DNA of 64,000 nucleotides, from positions 186,001 to 250,000 of the forward strand of contig NZ_MTHB01000110.1 of NCBI RefSeq assembly GCF_002220365.1, in the 5' to 3' direction. The translations under genes and the position numbers were made by a program. The number at the start of each line of letters is the position of its first letter. Positions within the stretch are counted from its first letter, which is position 1. The notes beneath the pieces were generated by a model, which searched no databases, was not told the origin of the DNA, and worked only from the letters and a program-made list of their open reading frames with translations. Shown here piece by piece: positions 45,310 to 54,135 of the stretch. Source of the DNA: Caballeronia sordidicola. GTDB taxonomy: Bacteria; Pseudomonadota; Gammaproteobacteria; Burkholderiales; Burkholderiaceae.

Positions 45310-46911
45310 TCAATGGCCGGCGGACGGCGAAACAGGGCCGCGCGGAGTCTTCAGGAGGAGCGCGAGCGGCACGCAGGCAAGCAGCGCGAGACCGAGCAGG
45401 TAGAACGTTTCAGAGTACGTGATGACAGTGGCCTGCATATGGATCTGCGCCGCGATCTGGCCGAGTGCACGCATTTTGGCGTAGGCCAGGTCGCCTGTCT
45501 GCGCGAACCAGCTTGCGGCGCTCGACGCCACGCGCTCCTGGCCCACCAGCGAGTTGGCCGTCAGCGACTCGCGGATCATCGCGGTATGGAAGGTGGTGCG
45601 CCGGTCGATCACGGTCCCGATGATCGCAAGCCCGACCGAGCCGCCAAGATTGCGGGCCATGTTGTAGAGACCGGCCGCATCGCCTGAATCCTCGCGCGAG
45701 ACCGCTGCCATCGACGCCTGGTTCAACGGCATCAGCGCGAGGATTTGCGCAAAGCCGCGGATCAGTTGGGACCAGAAGAAGTCGTGGCCGACACTCTGGG
45801 CGGTCAGGTCGATATCGAGCATGCAGCTCAACGCAAACAACAACAGTCCGGCGATCACCAGCATGCGAAAGTCGAGCTTGCCGAGAATGCGCGGCAGGAT
45901 CGGCATGATCAGGAACGCGGGCACGCCGGATATCAGCATGATGGCGCCCGACTGCTGCGCGTTATATCCGGACACTATGCCGAGGAACTGCGGCAGCAGA
46001 TACGACACGCCATACAGCCCCGCACCCACCGCAAACACAATAACAATGACGCTGGCATAGCGCGGATTGCGCATCAGGTTCAGACGCATGATCGGCCGGT
46101 TCGCGGTGAGTTGCGAAATGGCGATCAGCACCATGCCGGCGAGCGACACGCAGGTCAGCGAGATGATCATGCTGGATTCGAACCAACGTTCGCGCTGACC
46201 TTCTTCGAGCACCACGGTCAACGAGCTCAGGCCGATCGTGAGGCCGATAATGCCGACCCAATCCGCCTTGAAAAAAGTGCTCCACTGCGGCCGGTCCGAG
46301 GGCAGCCCGACGATCAGCAAGGTGATCAGCGCGATACATACGGGCAGGTTGATAAAGAAGCACCAGCTCCAGCTGATGTTCTCTGCCAGCCATCCACCGA
46401 GCACGGGCCCCAGCAGCGGACCGAGCAACACGATCAAGCCGAACATCGTCATGCCGACGGGCATTTGCGAACGCGGTAACCGGGTGCGAATGATGGTTTG
46501 CGCCGTCGGGATCATCGCGCCACCCGCGAAGCCCTGGCCAATGCGTCCAGCGATCATCATGGGCAAGCTGTGCGACCATCCGCACATCATGGAGAACGCG
46601 ATGAACAGCGTGGCATTGGCGAGCAGGAAGTTACGCAAGCCAAACACGCGCGTGAGCCATGCAGCGAGCGGGATCATCACGATCTCGGACATCAGGTAGC
46701 CGGTCGAGATCCACGTACCCTCGGTGCCGGTTGCGCCAATCTCGCCCTGGATCTGCGGCAAGGCGGAATTGGTGATCGAGATATCCAGCGTGGCCATCAA
46801 CGCGCCCAGTGAGCCGGCCGCAACCGCGAGCCAGTCCGCCGCGCTCGCGCGCTCCGCTTCCGGTGCGGGCGCCGCAGGCGAGGAAGCGGCTGGCGTGGTT
46901 ACCTCAGCCAT
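45310..46911 (-). CDS. DHA2-family MFS multidrug efflux pump (EmrB-like)
   Basis: A 533-residue, 14-helix drug:H+ antiporter of the EmrB family. Motif D1 is LMATLDISITNSALPQIQGEIGA, motif A is in AAWLTRVFGLRNF and motif C is GPLLGPVLGGWLAENISWSWCFFINLP. The ATG at 46911 overlaps the adaptor stop by eight bases. It works with the HlyD adaptor upstream and the outer-membrane channel downstream to move hydrophobic compounds out across both membranes. The substrate range is unknown. Confidence 0.91.
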   Translation of the reverse strand: MAEVTTPAASSPAAPAPEAERASAADWLAVAAGSLGALMATLDISITNSALPQIQGEIGATGTEGTWISTGYLMSEIVMIPLAAWLTRVFGLRNFLLANATLFIAFSMMCGWSHSLPMMIAGRIGQGFAGGAMIPTAQTIIRTRLPRSQMPVGMTMFGLIVLLGPLLGPVLGGWLAENISWSWCFFINLPVCIALITLLIVGLPSDRPQWSTFFKADWVGIIGLTIGLSSLTVVLEEGQRERWFESSMIISLTCVSLAGMVLIAISQLTANRPIMRLNLMRNPRYASVIVIVFAVGAGLYGVSYLLPQFLGIVSGYNAQQSGAIMLISGVPAFLIMPILPRILGKLDFRMLVIAGLLLFALSCMLDIDLTAQSVGHDFFWSQLIRGFAQILALMPLNQASMAAVSREDSGDAAGLYNMARNLGGSVGLAIIGTVIDRRTTFHTAMIRESLTANSLVGQERVASSAASWFAQTGDLAYAKMRALGQIAAQIHMQATVITYSETFYLLGLALLACVPLALLLKTPRGPVSPSAGH

Positions 46912-48043
46912 GGTCGTTCTCGGCTTTGATGCGCTGGTCGCCCTCGCGGGAGGAGCGCGTATCGACATCGGCAGTCACCGACAGGCCGGGCAGCAGCACG
47001 CTGCGTGTCTCCGGCCCTGTCTCGAGGCGAATGCGCACGGGAATTCGCTGGACGATCTTGGTGAAATTGCCAGTGGCGTTTTCCGGCGGCAACAGCGCGA
47101 ACTGGGCGCCGGTGCCGGGAGCGAAGCTGTCCACCACGCCGTGCAGGTCGGTGCCCGGCAGCGCATCCACGTGCAGGATCACGGGCTGGCCAACGCGCAT
47201 GTGACCGACCTGCGTTTCCTTGAAGTTAGCCGTCAGATAGGTACTTTGCACCGGAACCACCGACAGCATCCGCGTGCCCGGCTGTACGTACTGACCGACA
47301 CGAACCGAGCGGTCGCCAACCTTGCCCGCCAGTGCGCTGCGCACGACCGTGTCCTGCAGGTCGAGGTGCGCTTGCCGCGCGCTTGCCTCTGCTGCCTCGA
47401 GCTGGGCGCGCGCCTGGGCGATCTGCGCGGTGGTGGCGGCGATCTGCGTCTCGGCGGCATCGACCGCGGCGCCATTGGCCGCCAGCGTTGCCAGCGCCTG
47501 ATCGCGTGTGCTGGTCAACTCGGACAGCCGTTCGCTGGTTTCAGCGCCGGTGGCGGCGAGCGGTGCGTAGCGCTGGACTTCGTCGCGGGCATGCTGGGCG
47601 CTGACTCGTGCGACTTGCTGCTGCGCTTTGGCCTGTTCAATGTTGGCGTGCTGCTGGAGGATGTCAGCTTGCGCGCGCTGGATGTCCGCGGCACGTGCAG
47701 CGATGGTCGCCTGTGCCTGGTCGAGCGCGACCTGGTACTGGCGGGTATCGAGCCGGACCAGCGGGTCGCCGGCCTTGACCGTGGCATTGTCACCGACGTA
47801 GACATCGGTCACGTAGCCGCTGACCTTGGGCGCAACAGTGACACTGTCAGCTTGCAAATAGGCATCGTCAGTGCTTTCAATAAAGCGCCCCACTGTCCAC
47901 CAGCGGGCAAGCCAGATCCCCGCAAGGATGAGCGCAATAATCCCAAGCACGATCAGGAACAGGCGTCTTCCAGATCGTCGCGTGGGCGAAGCGGCGGAAT
48001 CTTGCGGTACTTCGTGCGGAGGCGCCCCGGCGGTCGTTGACAT
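46904..48043 (-). CDS. HlyD/EmrA-family periplasmic adaptor
   Basis: A 379-residue membrane-fusion protein. A single N-terminal membrane helix (about residues 28-47) precedes the lipoyl/barrel-sandwich half (DDAYLQADSVTVAPKVSGYVTDVYVGDNATVKAGDPLVRLD), a long Ala/Gln-rich coiled-coil hairpin (residues 105-215), then the second lipoyl half and the beta barrel (VGQYVQPGTRMLSVVP). It is the first gene of the efflux operon and is divergent from the TetR gene. It links the EmrB-like pump to the OprM-like channel. Confidence 0.91.
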   Translation of the reverse strand: MSTTAGAPPHEVPQDSAASPTRRSGRRLFLIVLGIIALILAGIWLARWWTVGRFIESTDDAYLQADSVTVAPKVSGYVTDVYVGDNATVKAGDPLVRLDTRQYQVALDQAQATIAARAADIQRAQADILQQHANIEQAKAQQQVARVSAQHARDEVQRYAPLAATGAETSERLSELTSTRDQALATLAANGAAVDAAETQIAATTAQIAQARAQLEAAEASARQAHLDLQDTVVRSALAGKVGDRSVRVGQYVQPGTRMLSVVPVQSTYLTANFKETQVGHMRVGQPVILHVDALPGTDLHGVVDSFAPGTGAQFALLPPENATGNFTKIVQRIPVRIRLETGPETRSVLLPGLSVTADVDTRSSREGDQRIKAENDHG

Positions 48044-48058
48044 CTTTGATCCAAATTA

Positions 48059-48089
48059 TTCCAATCGGAACAATTATTCCAGTTGGTAA
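48059..48089. promoter_or_regulatory. Two related dyads in the tetR/efflux divergent promoter
   Basis: TTCCAATCGGAA (48059-48070) contains inverted TTCC/GGAA, and TTCCAGTTGGTAA (48077-48089) is a second, imperfect copy 18 bases further on. Both are preceded by the same ATTA element, so they also form a direct repeat. They lie 16 bases from the adaptor start and 47 bases from the tetR start. They are good candidates for the TetR operator. Confidence 0.55.
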
Positions 48090-48135
48090 AATTGTGTCAA
48101 GTGATATATTTGTTTCGTTGAAGGGAGAAGCACGA

Positions 48136-48942
48136 ATGAACGACACGAAACGGCTACGCCGTCCGTCGGCCGGCGGATATGTGCGAGGCGACGAGACAAG
48201 GCTGCGAATCATCGAAGCGGCGATCGAGTCCTTTGGGGAGCATGGTTTCGAGGGCGCGTCCACGCGTGATATCGCCGCGCGCGCCGGCGTCAATGCACCC
48301 GCGCTGCAGTATTACTTCGAGAATAAAGAGGGGGTGTATCGGGCGTGTGCGGAATATCTCGCCGACTCGTCCTGGGTCACGCTTGAGCCGGTGGTGACCC
48401 ACGCAGCCGATGTCTTGAGCAAGGACAGTGATATTCCGGTGCTGATCGATGCTTTCATTCGCATTCAGGAAGCGATTGCGGACCGTATGTTCGCGAAGGC
48501 TTGCGATACGTCTAACCAGCGGCTCTTCTTTACGCGTGAACAAGCCGGCCATGAGCCGAGCATTGCATCGGAGATCATGATGCGGCGTGTGCGGCAGCCC
48601 TTGAATGACGTTGGCTCGAGGTTGATTGCGCGCATCACTGGTACGAAACCCGACGATCAGCTTACGTTGATCCGAATGCTGAGTTTGCATGGCCAACTGT
48701 TGATGTTCCATGTCGCGCCGCGCACGACGCTTGCGTTGCTCGGATGGAACGACATAGACACCGCGAAGGGTGACTTGCTCAAGGCGACGGTACGTGCGCA
48801 GACGCAGGTCTTGCTTGAGCAATGGAGCAGGGAGGGAATGGCCAAGAAGCCAGAATCGAGTGCACGCAAGAAACCCGTCGTGAAGACGGCGCCCAAGAAA
48901 CTTTTGGCCCGCAAACGTACGGCGGCTGCCGCGAAAGAGTAG
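48136..48942 (+). CDS. TetR-family regulator (CerR-type C terminus) of the efflux operon
   Basis: A 268-residue TetR repressor. The helix-turn-helix is RIIEAAIESFGEHGFEGASTRDIAARAGVNAPALQYYFENKEGVYRACAEYL (N-terminal 70 residues). The longer ligand domain resembles the CerR/DUF1956 group. A Lys/Arg-rich tail (ARKKPVVKTAPKK onward) of about 35 residues is unusual and could add nonspecific DNA contact. The ATG at 48136 follows AAGGGAGAAG. It is divergent from the adaptor gene, with two dyads between them. Confidence 0.87.
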   Translation: MNDTKRLRRPSAGGYVRGDETRLRIIEAAIESFGEHGFEGASTRDIAARAGVNAPALQYYFENKEGVYRACAEYLADSSWVTLEPVVTHAADVLSKDSDIPVLIDAFIRIQEAIADRMFAKACDTSNQRLFFTREQAGHEPSIASEIMMRRVRQPLNDVGSRLIARITGTKPDDQLTLIRMLSLHGQLLMFHVAPRTTLALLGWNDIDTAKGDLLKATVRAQTQVLLEQWSREGMAKKPESSARKKPVVKTAPKKLLARKRTAAAAKE

Positions 48943-49000
48943 CAGAGGGGGCGCTGCGTGCGGGTCCCCGTCACGCAACGCAGGAAATCCTGGCCCCGTT

Positions 49001-50056
49001 TTATCGCCGCGCCTCAAAGATGAGATTGAACGGCGTAGCCGTCGCCCGGCGAAACTGCCGGAACCCTCCTTCTGTCACCACGTCATGAATCCGCCGCTCG
49101 CCCGCTTGCGCGCCGAGGCACATGGCGCCTGCTTGCGCTCGCGAGGCCGGCGTACAGATCAACGTAGATGCCGAATAGAAAATCCTTCCAACGGGATTCA
49201 GGTTTCCTTCGAGTGTGTCGTTGGCAAACGGCTCGACGATCATCCACGTGCCATCGTCAGCCAAGGTTTCATGGACGTGACGCGCCGCCCCGAGCGGGTC
49301 GCCCATGTCGTGAAGACAATCGAACATGGTGACGAAGTCGTAGTTACGCCCCGGGTAATCACTGGCCGAAGCAACCTCGAAACTCACGCGGTCACTCACG
49401 CCTGCCGTTGCCGCCGACTCTCCAGCATGCTCGATAGACCCTTCGTGATAGTCGTAACCCACGAATGTCGATTGCGGATAAGCCTGCGCCATGATGATGG
49501 TGGACGCACCATGTCCGCAGCCAACATCAGCTATGCGTGCGCCGTTTTTCAGTTTCGCCTCGATGCCGCCAAGCGACGGAATCCAGTCGTTCACGAGATA
49601 CGCTGCGTAGCCCGGTCGGAAGAAACGCTCCGTGCCGTGAAAGAGCGAGACATCATGCTCATGCCATCCAACGCCCAGTCCGGTCTTGAACGACTTCACC
49701 ATCTTCGGAATGATCTTGAACTGCGCGACGGCGATCTGGAACGCGCCGGGTATGAACGCCGGGCTGCCTTCTTCGGCGAGCGCGAAGGACTGTTCTTCGC
49801 TCAAGCCGAAGCGCTCCGACGCAGGATCATAAGTGACGTAGCCGCTCGCGGCCTGGGCGCTTAGCCACTCGCGAACATAACGGGCGTCCGTCTCGGTCGC
49901 CTGCGCGAGTTCTTCCGCGCTTAGCGGCTTGGCGGCAAGCGCCTTATAAAGCCCGAGTTGATCGCCGACGACTACAGTGGCCGCATGCATCACGGCGCCA
50001 AGGTCGTGGACAAACCCGCCCATGAATGCATCGAGTTTTGACTGGTCGACTGCCAT
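49001..50056 (-). CDS. SAM-dependent methyltransferase with N-terminal winged helix
   Basis: A 351-residue two-domain protein. The N-terminal winged-helix/dimerisation region (GDQLGLYKALAAKPLSAEELAQATETDARYVREWLSAQAASGYV) precedes a class I methyltransferase domain with motif I ADVGCGHGASTI and acidic motif VGYDYHEGSI. This layout is shared with Rv2258c-like and O-methyltransferase-like proteins. The ATG at 50056 follows GGGAGC. It is monocistronic and convergent with the tetR gene. The substrate is unknown. Confidence 0.83.
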   Translation of the reverse strand: MAVDQSKLDAFMGGFVHDLGAVMHAATVVVGDQLGLYKALAAKPLSAEELAQATETDARYVREWLSAQAASGYVTYDPASERFGLSEEQSFALAEEGSPAFIPGAFQIAVAQFKIIPKMVKSFKTGLGVGWHEHDVSLFHGTERFFRPGYAAYLVNDWIPSLGGIEAKLKNGARIADVGCGHGASTIIMAQAYPQSTFVGYDYHEGSIEHAGESAATAGVSDRVSFEVASASDYPGRNYDFVTMFDCLHDMGDPLGAARHVHETLADDGTWMIVEPFANDTLEGNLNPVGRIFYSASTLICTPASRAQAGAMCLGAQAGERRIHDVVTEGGFRQFRRATATPFNLIFEARR

Positions 50057-50178
50057 GACATGCTCCCTTAAAAGCATCCCGTGTGAAATGAAGGGCGTTT
50101 AGTTGCTTTTGTTCGTCATACTTATTATGTTATCTGCGCCACTTGAGGAGAATAGGGTTCCGATCGCTCAACAGCAAG

Positions 50179-50391
50179 TCATGCGCTTCTCGGTGAATCG
50201 ACCGGCGGAGTGCCTTGATGGAACAGCGTGCTTAACTGGGCACGCAATTCGGGTGAGTCGGTGTGTTTATGAACAGACACGGCATGCTGGACGGCGGCGT
50301 CCAGGAGTTCCTGATCGGAGTCAGCAGCCAGCGCGATGGTGCAGTTCATCTCGCTAGGAAACTCGCGGCAGTCGATGTATTTGCGGGTCAT
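50179..50391 (-). CDS. DUF1059 small protein
   Basis: A 70-residue DUF1059-type protein (MTRKYIDCREFPSEMNCTIA, then LAADSDQELLDAAVQHAVSVHKH). Conserved cysteines at the N terminus and a His near the middle are typical of the family. The ATG at 50391 follows GGGGGAT; a TTG at 50406 is an unlikely alternative. The function of the family is unknown. Confidence 0.8.
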   Translation of the reverse strand: MTRKYIDCREFPSEMNCTIALAADSDQELLDAAVQHAVSVHKHTDSPELRAQLSTLFHQGTPPVDSPRSA

Positions 50392-50948
50392 GGTGTTATC
50401 CCCCAATTACGTAGTACGGGGTTAAGTGACAAAGAAGGGCCCGGGACGGCTCCGCGCGCCTGACAACGAACAAGCCCCTGCGACGATTATAGGTCGCTGA
50501 CAAGGGCCTGCTAACTCATTCATCGTTACTTCGTGGGTGTAAAGGACCACGGCTCCGGCCTGAATTTTTATTTAGTTAGCGAGTTAGAAGAGCGGGCGAA
50601 CGTCCGTTCGGTTTTTGGGCGGACTGGCTTGGTTCCTGCGGGTATCGGAGTGAGATTGAATCCTTTTCAGGCCATGAGATTCACTGGATGGATCGGCCAG
50701 TCGCTTTCGTTTCGGAAACTTTTTTGAGCGACGGGTTATCAGACGCACGAGGACCGTCGGTGGCGCCGGTGGTTTCGCGCGATGGAACTGTAAGTAATGG
50801 GGGCTAAGCTGGTCGCGCAATAACGGGGAGCCACTTCTCCTCTGCATTCGATCGCCGGTCGTCTTGGCCCCGATCGTCCTCCATCGGTAATCTTGCCGCG
50901 GTTGTCGATGCAGACACTTCACCTCTTACATGAAAGGAGACGAGCTTG
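50392..50948. other. Intergenic region without a recognisable gene
   Basis: These 557 bases contain no convincing gene. A small dyad (GCGAC at 50480-50484 and GTCGC at 50493-50497) lies inside a looser CCC/GGG repeat. The end nearest 50948 should carry the promoter of the glycine-rich protein, whose ribosome site GGAG is visible. Confidence 0.45.
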
Positions 50949-51290
50949 ATGACGCAGCGTTCCCGAAGTTTGTTGTATCGCCGGTTGGCGATGGTCGCCA
51001 TAGCGACCATCGCTGCAACGTCCGTGCTACCGGCGCAAGCGCAGCACCGTGATGATCGCGGTGGCCGAGGTGGATACCATGGTGGTGGTCACGGCGGCGA
51101 CCGTGGTGGTTATCGAGGCGGCGGCGGTGGTGGTGGCGCGCTCGTCGGCGCGCTGCTGGGTGTTGTCGCGGGTGCGGCTATCGTGGGCGCCGCCACACAG
51201 GCACCTCCTCCCGTGGTGTATTCGGCACCGCCGCCCCCGCCGCCTCCGGGCGTCGCTTATTACCCGAACAGTTATCCTCCTGGTTACTGA
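50949..51290 (+). CDS. Exported glycine-rich small protein
   Basis: A 113-residue protein with a signal peptide (LAMVAIATIAATSVLPAQAQ), a His/Gly/Arg-rich repeat-like stretch (GGRGGYHGGGHGGDRGGYRG), a small hydrophobic segment (ALVGALLGVVAGAAIVGAA) and a Pro/Tyr-rich tail. The hydrophobic part resembles the glycine-zipper motifs of outer-membrane lipoproteins, though no lipobox is present. Similar short proteins in Burkholderiaceae are uncharacterised. The ATG follows GGAG. It probably sits in the periplasm or outer membrane. Confidence 0.65.
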   Translation: MTQRSRSLLYRRLAMVAIATIAATSVLPAQAQHRDDRGGRGGYHGGGHGGDRGGYRGGGGGGGALVGALLGVVAGAAIVGAATQAPPPVVYSAPPPPPPPGVAYYPNSYPPGY

Positions 51291-51421
51291 ACTTGGCACC
51301 CAGAGCCTGCCGACCTCGCCGAAAGCACATCGAGCTCATCTGGCACATCGGCCGGCACTAAGACCACAACGCGTACTGATAAAAACGTCGCGAATCTAAC
51401 AACTCATTCAAGCCTCCCAAC

Positions 51422-51952
51422 ATGAAACCATCCATTCGTATTGCTGTTGCACCAGCATTGCTGGCACTTGCCTGCTTCACGACTTCCGCATGGGCGCAGA
51501 CCACGGCGGCAAGCGATTCATCCGCAGCGCCTTCCTCGGCCGCGTCGGCGCCCGTTAGCCATGCACAGAAGCACGCAGATTTTGTGGAGAAACGGATCGA
51601 CGACCTGCACGCACAGATGAAGATCACAAGCCAGCAAGCGCCGCAGTGGGATGCTTTTGCGCAAACGATGCGTGACAATGCGGCCAAGACGGATCAGGCT
51701 TTCCACGATCGTGCGCACAAGCTGCCTTCGGAGAATGCAGATGACGCCATGAAGTCCTACGCCGAGTTGGCTCAATTGCATGCGGACAATATGCAAAAGC
51801 TGTCTGCGTCGTTTAGCGCCCTTTACGCCACGCTGTCCGACGAGCAGAAGAAAATTGCCGACCCGCTGTTCCGAAATGATCACGCGAAGAGGCATGCGGG
51901 GCCGCGCAAACATAAGCCTGCGGCGTCCGCTCCGGCACCTGCCTCGAACTGA
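51422..51952 (+). CDS. Spy/CpxP-like periplasmic protein
   Basis: A 176-residue exported helical protein with a signal peptide ending at SAWA-QT. The body (VEKRIDDLHAQMKITSQQAPQWDAFAQTMRDNA and LYATLSDEQKKIADPLF) carries a variant of the LTxxQ pattern of Spy/CpxP chaperones (KITSQQ and LSDEQ). The tail is rich in Lys, Ala and Pro. Spy proteins prevent aggregation in the periplasm under envelope stress. It follows the glycine-rich gene by 131 bases on the same strand. Assignment is by pattern. Confidence 0.75.
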   Translation: MKPSIRIAVAPALLALACFTTSAWAQTTAASDSSAAPSSAASAPVSHAQKHADFVEKRIDDLHAQMKITSQQAPQWDAFAQTMRDNAAKTDQAFHDRAHKLPSENADDAMKSYAELAQLHADNMQKLSASFSALYATLSDEQKKIADPLFRNDHAKRHAGPRKHKPAASAPAPASN

Positions 51953-51971
51953 TCTTCCAATGTGATATTGC

Positions 51972-52001
51972 GCGAGTCCCAGCCTGCACGGCGGGGCTCG
52001 C
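51972..52001 (+). terminator. Candidate terminator after the Spy-like gene
   Basis: GCGAG and CTCGC close an interrupted stem with inner pairs CCC/GGG and GCC/GGC around the loop TGCAC. It begins 20 bases after the stop codon. There is no run of T after it, only CTTCCTC, so the termination mode is uncertain. Confidence 0.4.
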
Positions 52002-52115
52002 CTTCCTCACATGAAGAGCCGGATATCAGTAGCTCCGGCCCGACCATAAAAGGCAGTTGCCACCGCGAACATTCGCTTCGATGCTGGCAAGGCATTCACG
52101 TAATTGCTTATCCCC

Positions 52116-53852
52116 TCATGATCCGCAGACGAGCGTAGGATCCGCCCAGTCCGCCACGTCGTTGGCAACCCCGTCTTGTCCGTCGGTCACGACAAGCCGA
52201 AGGGTCTGGTAGCCGTTCAGGCCCACGCGGACGGTCTTCGTCGGTGATGACCCGGTGATAACACCGCTGTCATAGAGCATGACGTTGTCGGCCCAAACCT
52301 GGAAGTCCACGGTACCCGCTCCCTTTGCTGCAGCGTCCAGTCCGATATCGCTCTGGAAAGTGCTGCAGCGGCCGCCGAGACGATAGACCATCTGCGCTGG
52401 TGCGTTCACCGTGAGGCCATCACGGTATGACGTCCCATTGACAGTGACCGCAGCCGCCGCGGTCGCCCCGACCGGCAGCGCATCATTGCTGGGCCAAACC
52501 TTGACGGCAACCGCCCCGGCCTGCGTGCTAGCCCAGATCCAGTTCTGAAGCGCGAGTGGGGCATTCAACGCGAGTGGATCGGTTCCGGTCAGCTTCAGCA
52601 GCACCGCGCCGGTTGCCGGCACGCTTGCGCTAAAACTCCCCGTCGACACAGCCGGTGACAAGACCGCTCCGGTGAGAAGATTCGTCACTTGTACCGGTCC
52701 ACTCAGCGCAAGGTTGGCAAAGTTGACCGTAGCGGTCGCAGCGGTCGATCCGCGATTGAGCAGGGCCACGGCGCGCGTGCCGCTTGCTTGCAGTGGCTTG
52801 GTCCAGACCTGCAGCGTGGCGGAACTATCGGCGGCATCCGGCACGGCTTGCAAGGCCAGCGCGTCCTGGCTCACCGAGATCGCACCGGTATTGGTGAGCA
52901 ACGCGAGTGTGCTGGCACTTTGGCTGCGGACGTCGTTACCGGCGTTCAGCGGGCTTGACATGATTGCCCACATCGCGAAGTGGGCGGTGTCCTGGTCCGG
53001 GGTCATGCCGCGGCCTACCTCCAGCATGTCCATGTCGTTGAAGTAGCCTGGAATCGTCCACGATGCGTCCTGCGCGCTGATATCGACGATCGATGTCACC
53101 GACGTAAAGGTATTCGTGATGTCCTGCGAGATGCGCGACGTATCGGCGTACGCGGGCACGTATAACGTGCCGTCGGAGGCGAAGCTGGTCGGCAGCGTTT
53201 GATTCGCGCTGTAGGGGTTGATGCTTAGGTACATCGCCCGGCCGGTCGCGGCGATGCCTGCTCGCATGGCCGGGAATGCGCTGAGATTGCCGCCGCAATA
53301 GTCGAGCTTGATGTAGTCGACACCCCAGCTCGCAAAGGTGGCTGCGTCGACACTTTCATGTCCCAGGCTGCCGGCGCCCACTCCAGGCGGATAGGTCGGC
53401 GGGCGTGTGCCGTGCGCAAGCGCGGCGCAGGTGTTGGTGCCACCGGATGTGTAGAGCCCGAACTTCAGGCCTTTGCTATGGACGTAGTCGGCAAGCGCCT
53501 TGATGCCGCTTGGGAACGTGGTGGGATTTGCAGAGAGCTGGCCGGTGGCGGGATCGCGTCCGCCTACCCAGCAATCATCCTCCGTTACGTATTGATAACC
53601 CGCCGCGGCCATGCCGCTTGCGGCGATGGTATCCGCCACCGACTTGATGACGTTTTCGTTCGTGTTGCACGCGAAGGTGTTCCATGAATTCCATCCCATG
53701 GGAGGTAACGCGTAGCGTACGGTAGTTTTTGCGATGCCGGGATCGGGTGTGCCGGAAGAAACTGCGCCTCCGTCTGAGCCGTTGCCTCCGCAACTCGCCA
53801 GCAAAACGAAAACGAGTACAACATGTACTAGGCCAACTGCTCGCATTGTCAT
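52116..53852 (-). CDS. Glycoside hydrolase family 27 alpha-galactosidase lipoprotein
   Basis: A 578-residue extracytoplasmic enzyme expected to release terminal alpha-galactose (or alpha-N-acetylgalactosamine). The lipoprotein signal ends LLASC, with Cys21 lipidated. The GH27 barrel starts LPPMGWNSWNTF; the nucleophile is Asp184 (YIKLDYCGG) and the acid/base is probably Asp244 (SRISQDI). A beta-sandwich follows near residues 370-430, and the C-terminal 130 residues (SDIGLDAAAKGAGTVDFQVW) resemble an NPCBM-type carbohydrate-binding module. The ATG at 53852 follows AGGAG. No other sugar genes lie beside it. Confidence 0.9.
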   Translation of the reverse strand: MTMRAVGLVHVVLVFVLLASCGGNGSDGGAVSSGTPDPGIAKTTVRYALPPMGWNSWNTFACNTNENVIKSVADTIAASGMAAAGYQYVTEDDCWVGGRDPATGQLSANPTTFPSGIKALADYVHSKGLKFGLYTSGGTNTCAALAHGTRPPTYPPGVGAGSLGHESVDAATFASWGVDYIKLDYCGGNLSAFPAMRAGIAATGRAMYLSINPYSANQTLPTSFASDGTLYVPAYADTSRISQDITNTFTSVTSIVDISAQDASWTIPGYFNDMDMLEVGRGMTPDQDTAHFAMWAIMSSPLNAGNDVRSQSASTLALLTNTGAISVSQDALALQAVPDAADSSATLQVWTKPLQASGTRAVALLNRGSTAATATVNFANLALSGPVQVTNLLTGAVLSPAVSTGSFSASVPATGAVLLKLTGTDPLALNAPLALQNWIWASTQAGAVAVKVWPSNDALPVGATAAAAVTVNGTSYRDGLTVNAPAQMVYRLGGRCSTFQSDIGLDAAAKGAGTVDFQVWADNVMLYDSGVITGSSPTKTVRVGLNGYQTLRLVVTDGQDGVANDVADWADPTLVCGS

Positions 53853-54039
53853 GATCGTCTCCTACTATTTTGGTTACCTAAGTAGTGGTAACCAATCTGG
53901 GCCCGTCCGGCTCCGATGTTATGCAAATGAGCTTAGGACCGGTAGTGGAAACGGTGCAAGCCGCAGCGCAACGAATCCACATACTAGGATGTTGACGAAG
54001 AAGGTTTAAGCGGGCCAGCTCGCCGAAGGGTTCGCTCAA

Positions 54040-54079
54040 AACGAAAGAAAAAAGGCTGGACGCCTGAGCGCCCAGCCTT
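54040..54079 (-). terminator. Rho-independent terminator of the MHS transporter gene
   Basis: AAGGCTGG (54052-54059) pairs with CCAGCCTT (54072-54079), with further CGC/GCG pairing and a CTGA loop. On the minus strand it is followed by TTTTTTCTTTC. It lies 57 bases after the stop of the transporter gene at 54136, so it ends the hydrolase/transporter transcript. Confidence 0.8.
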
Positions 54080-54135
54080 ATCGTTGAATCGCGTTTTATG
54101 CAGGTTCAGTAACCTCTACCGCTATTTCCCGGGCG

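Noticed and set aside
46724-48040. A 438-codon frame on the plus strand
   Set aside because: It is antisense to the adaptor and pump genes; composition is that of a reverse-strand shadow.
50460-50511. Imperfect inverted repeat considered as a terminator or attachment site
   Set aside because: It has a bulged stem, no T run and no integrase or tRNA nearby.
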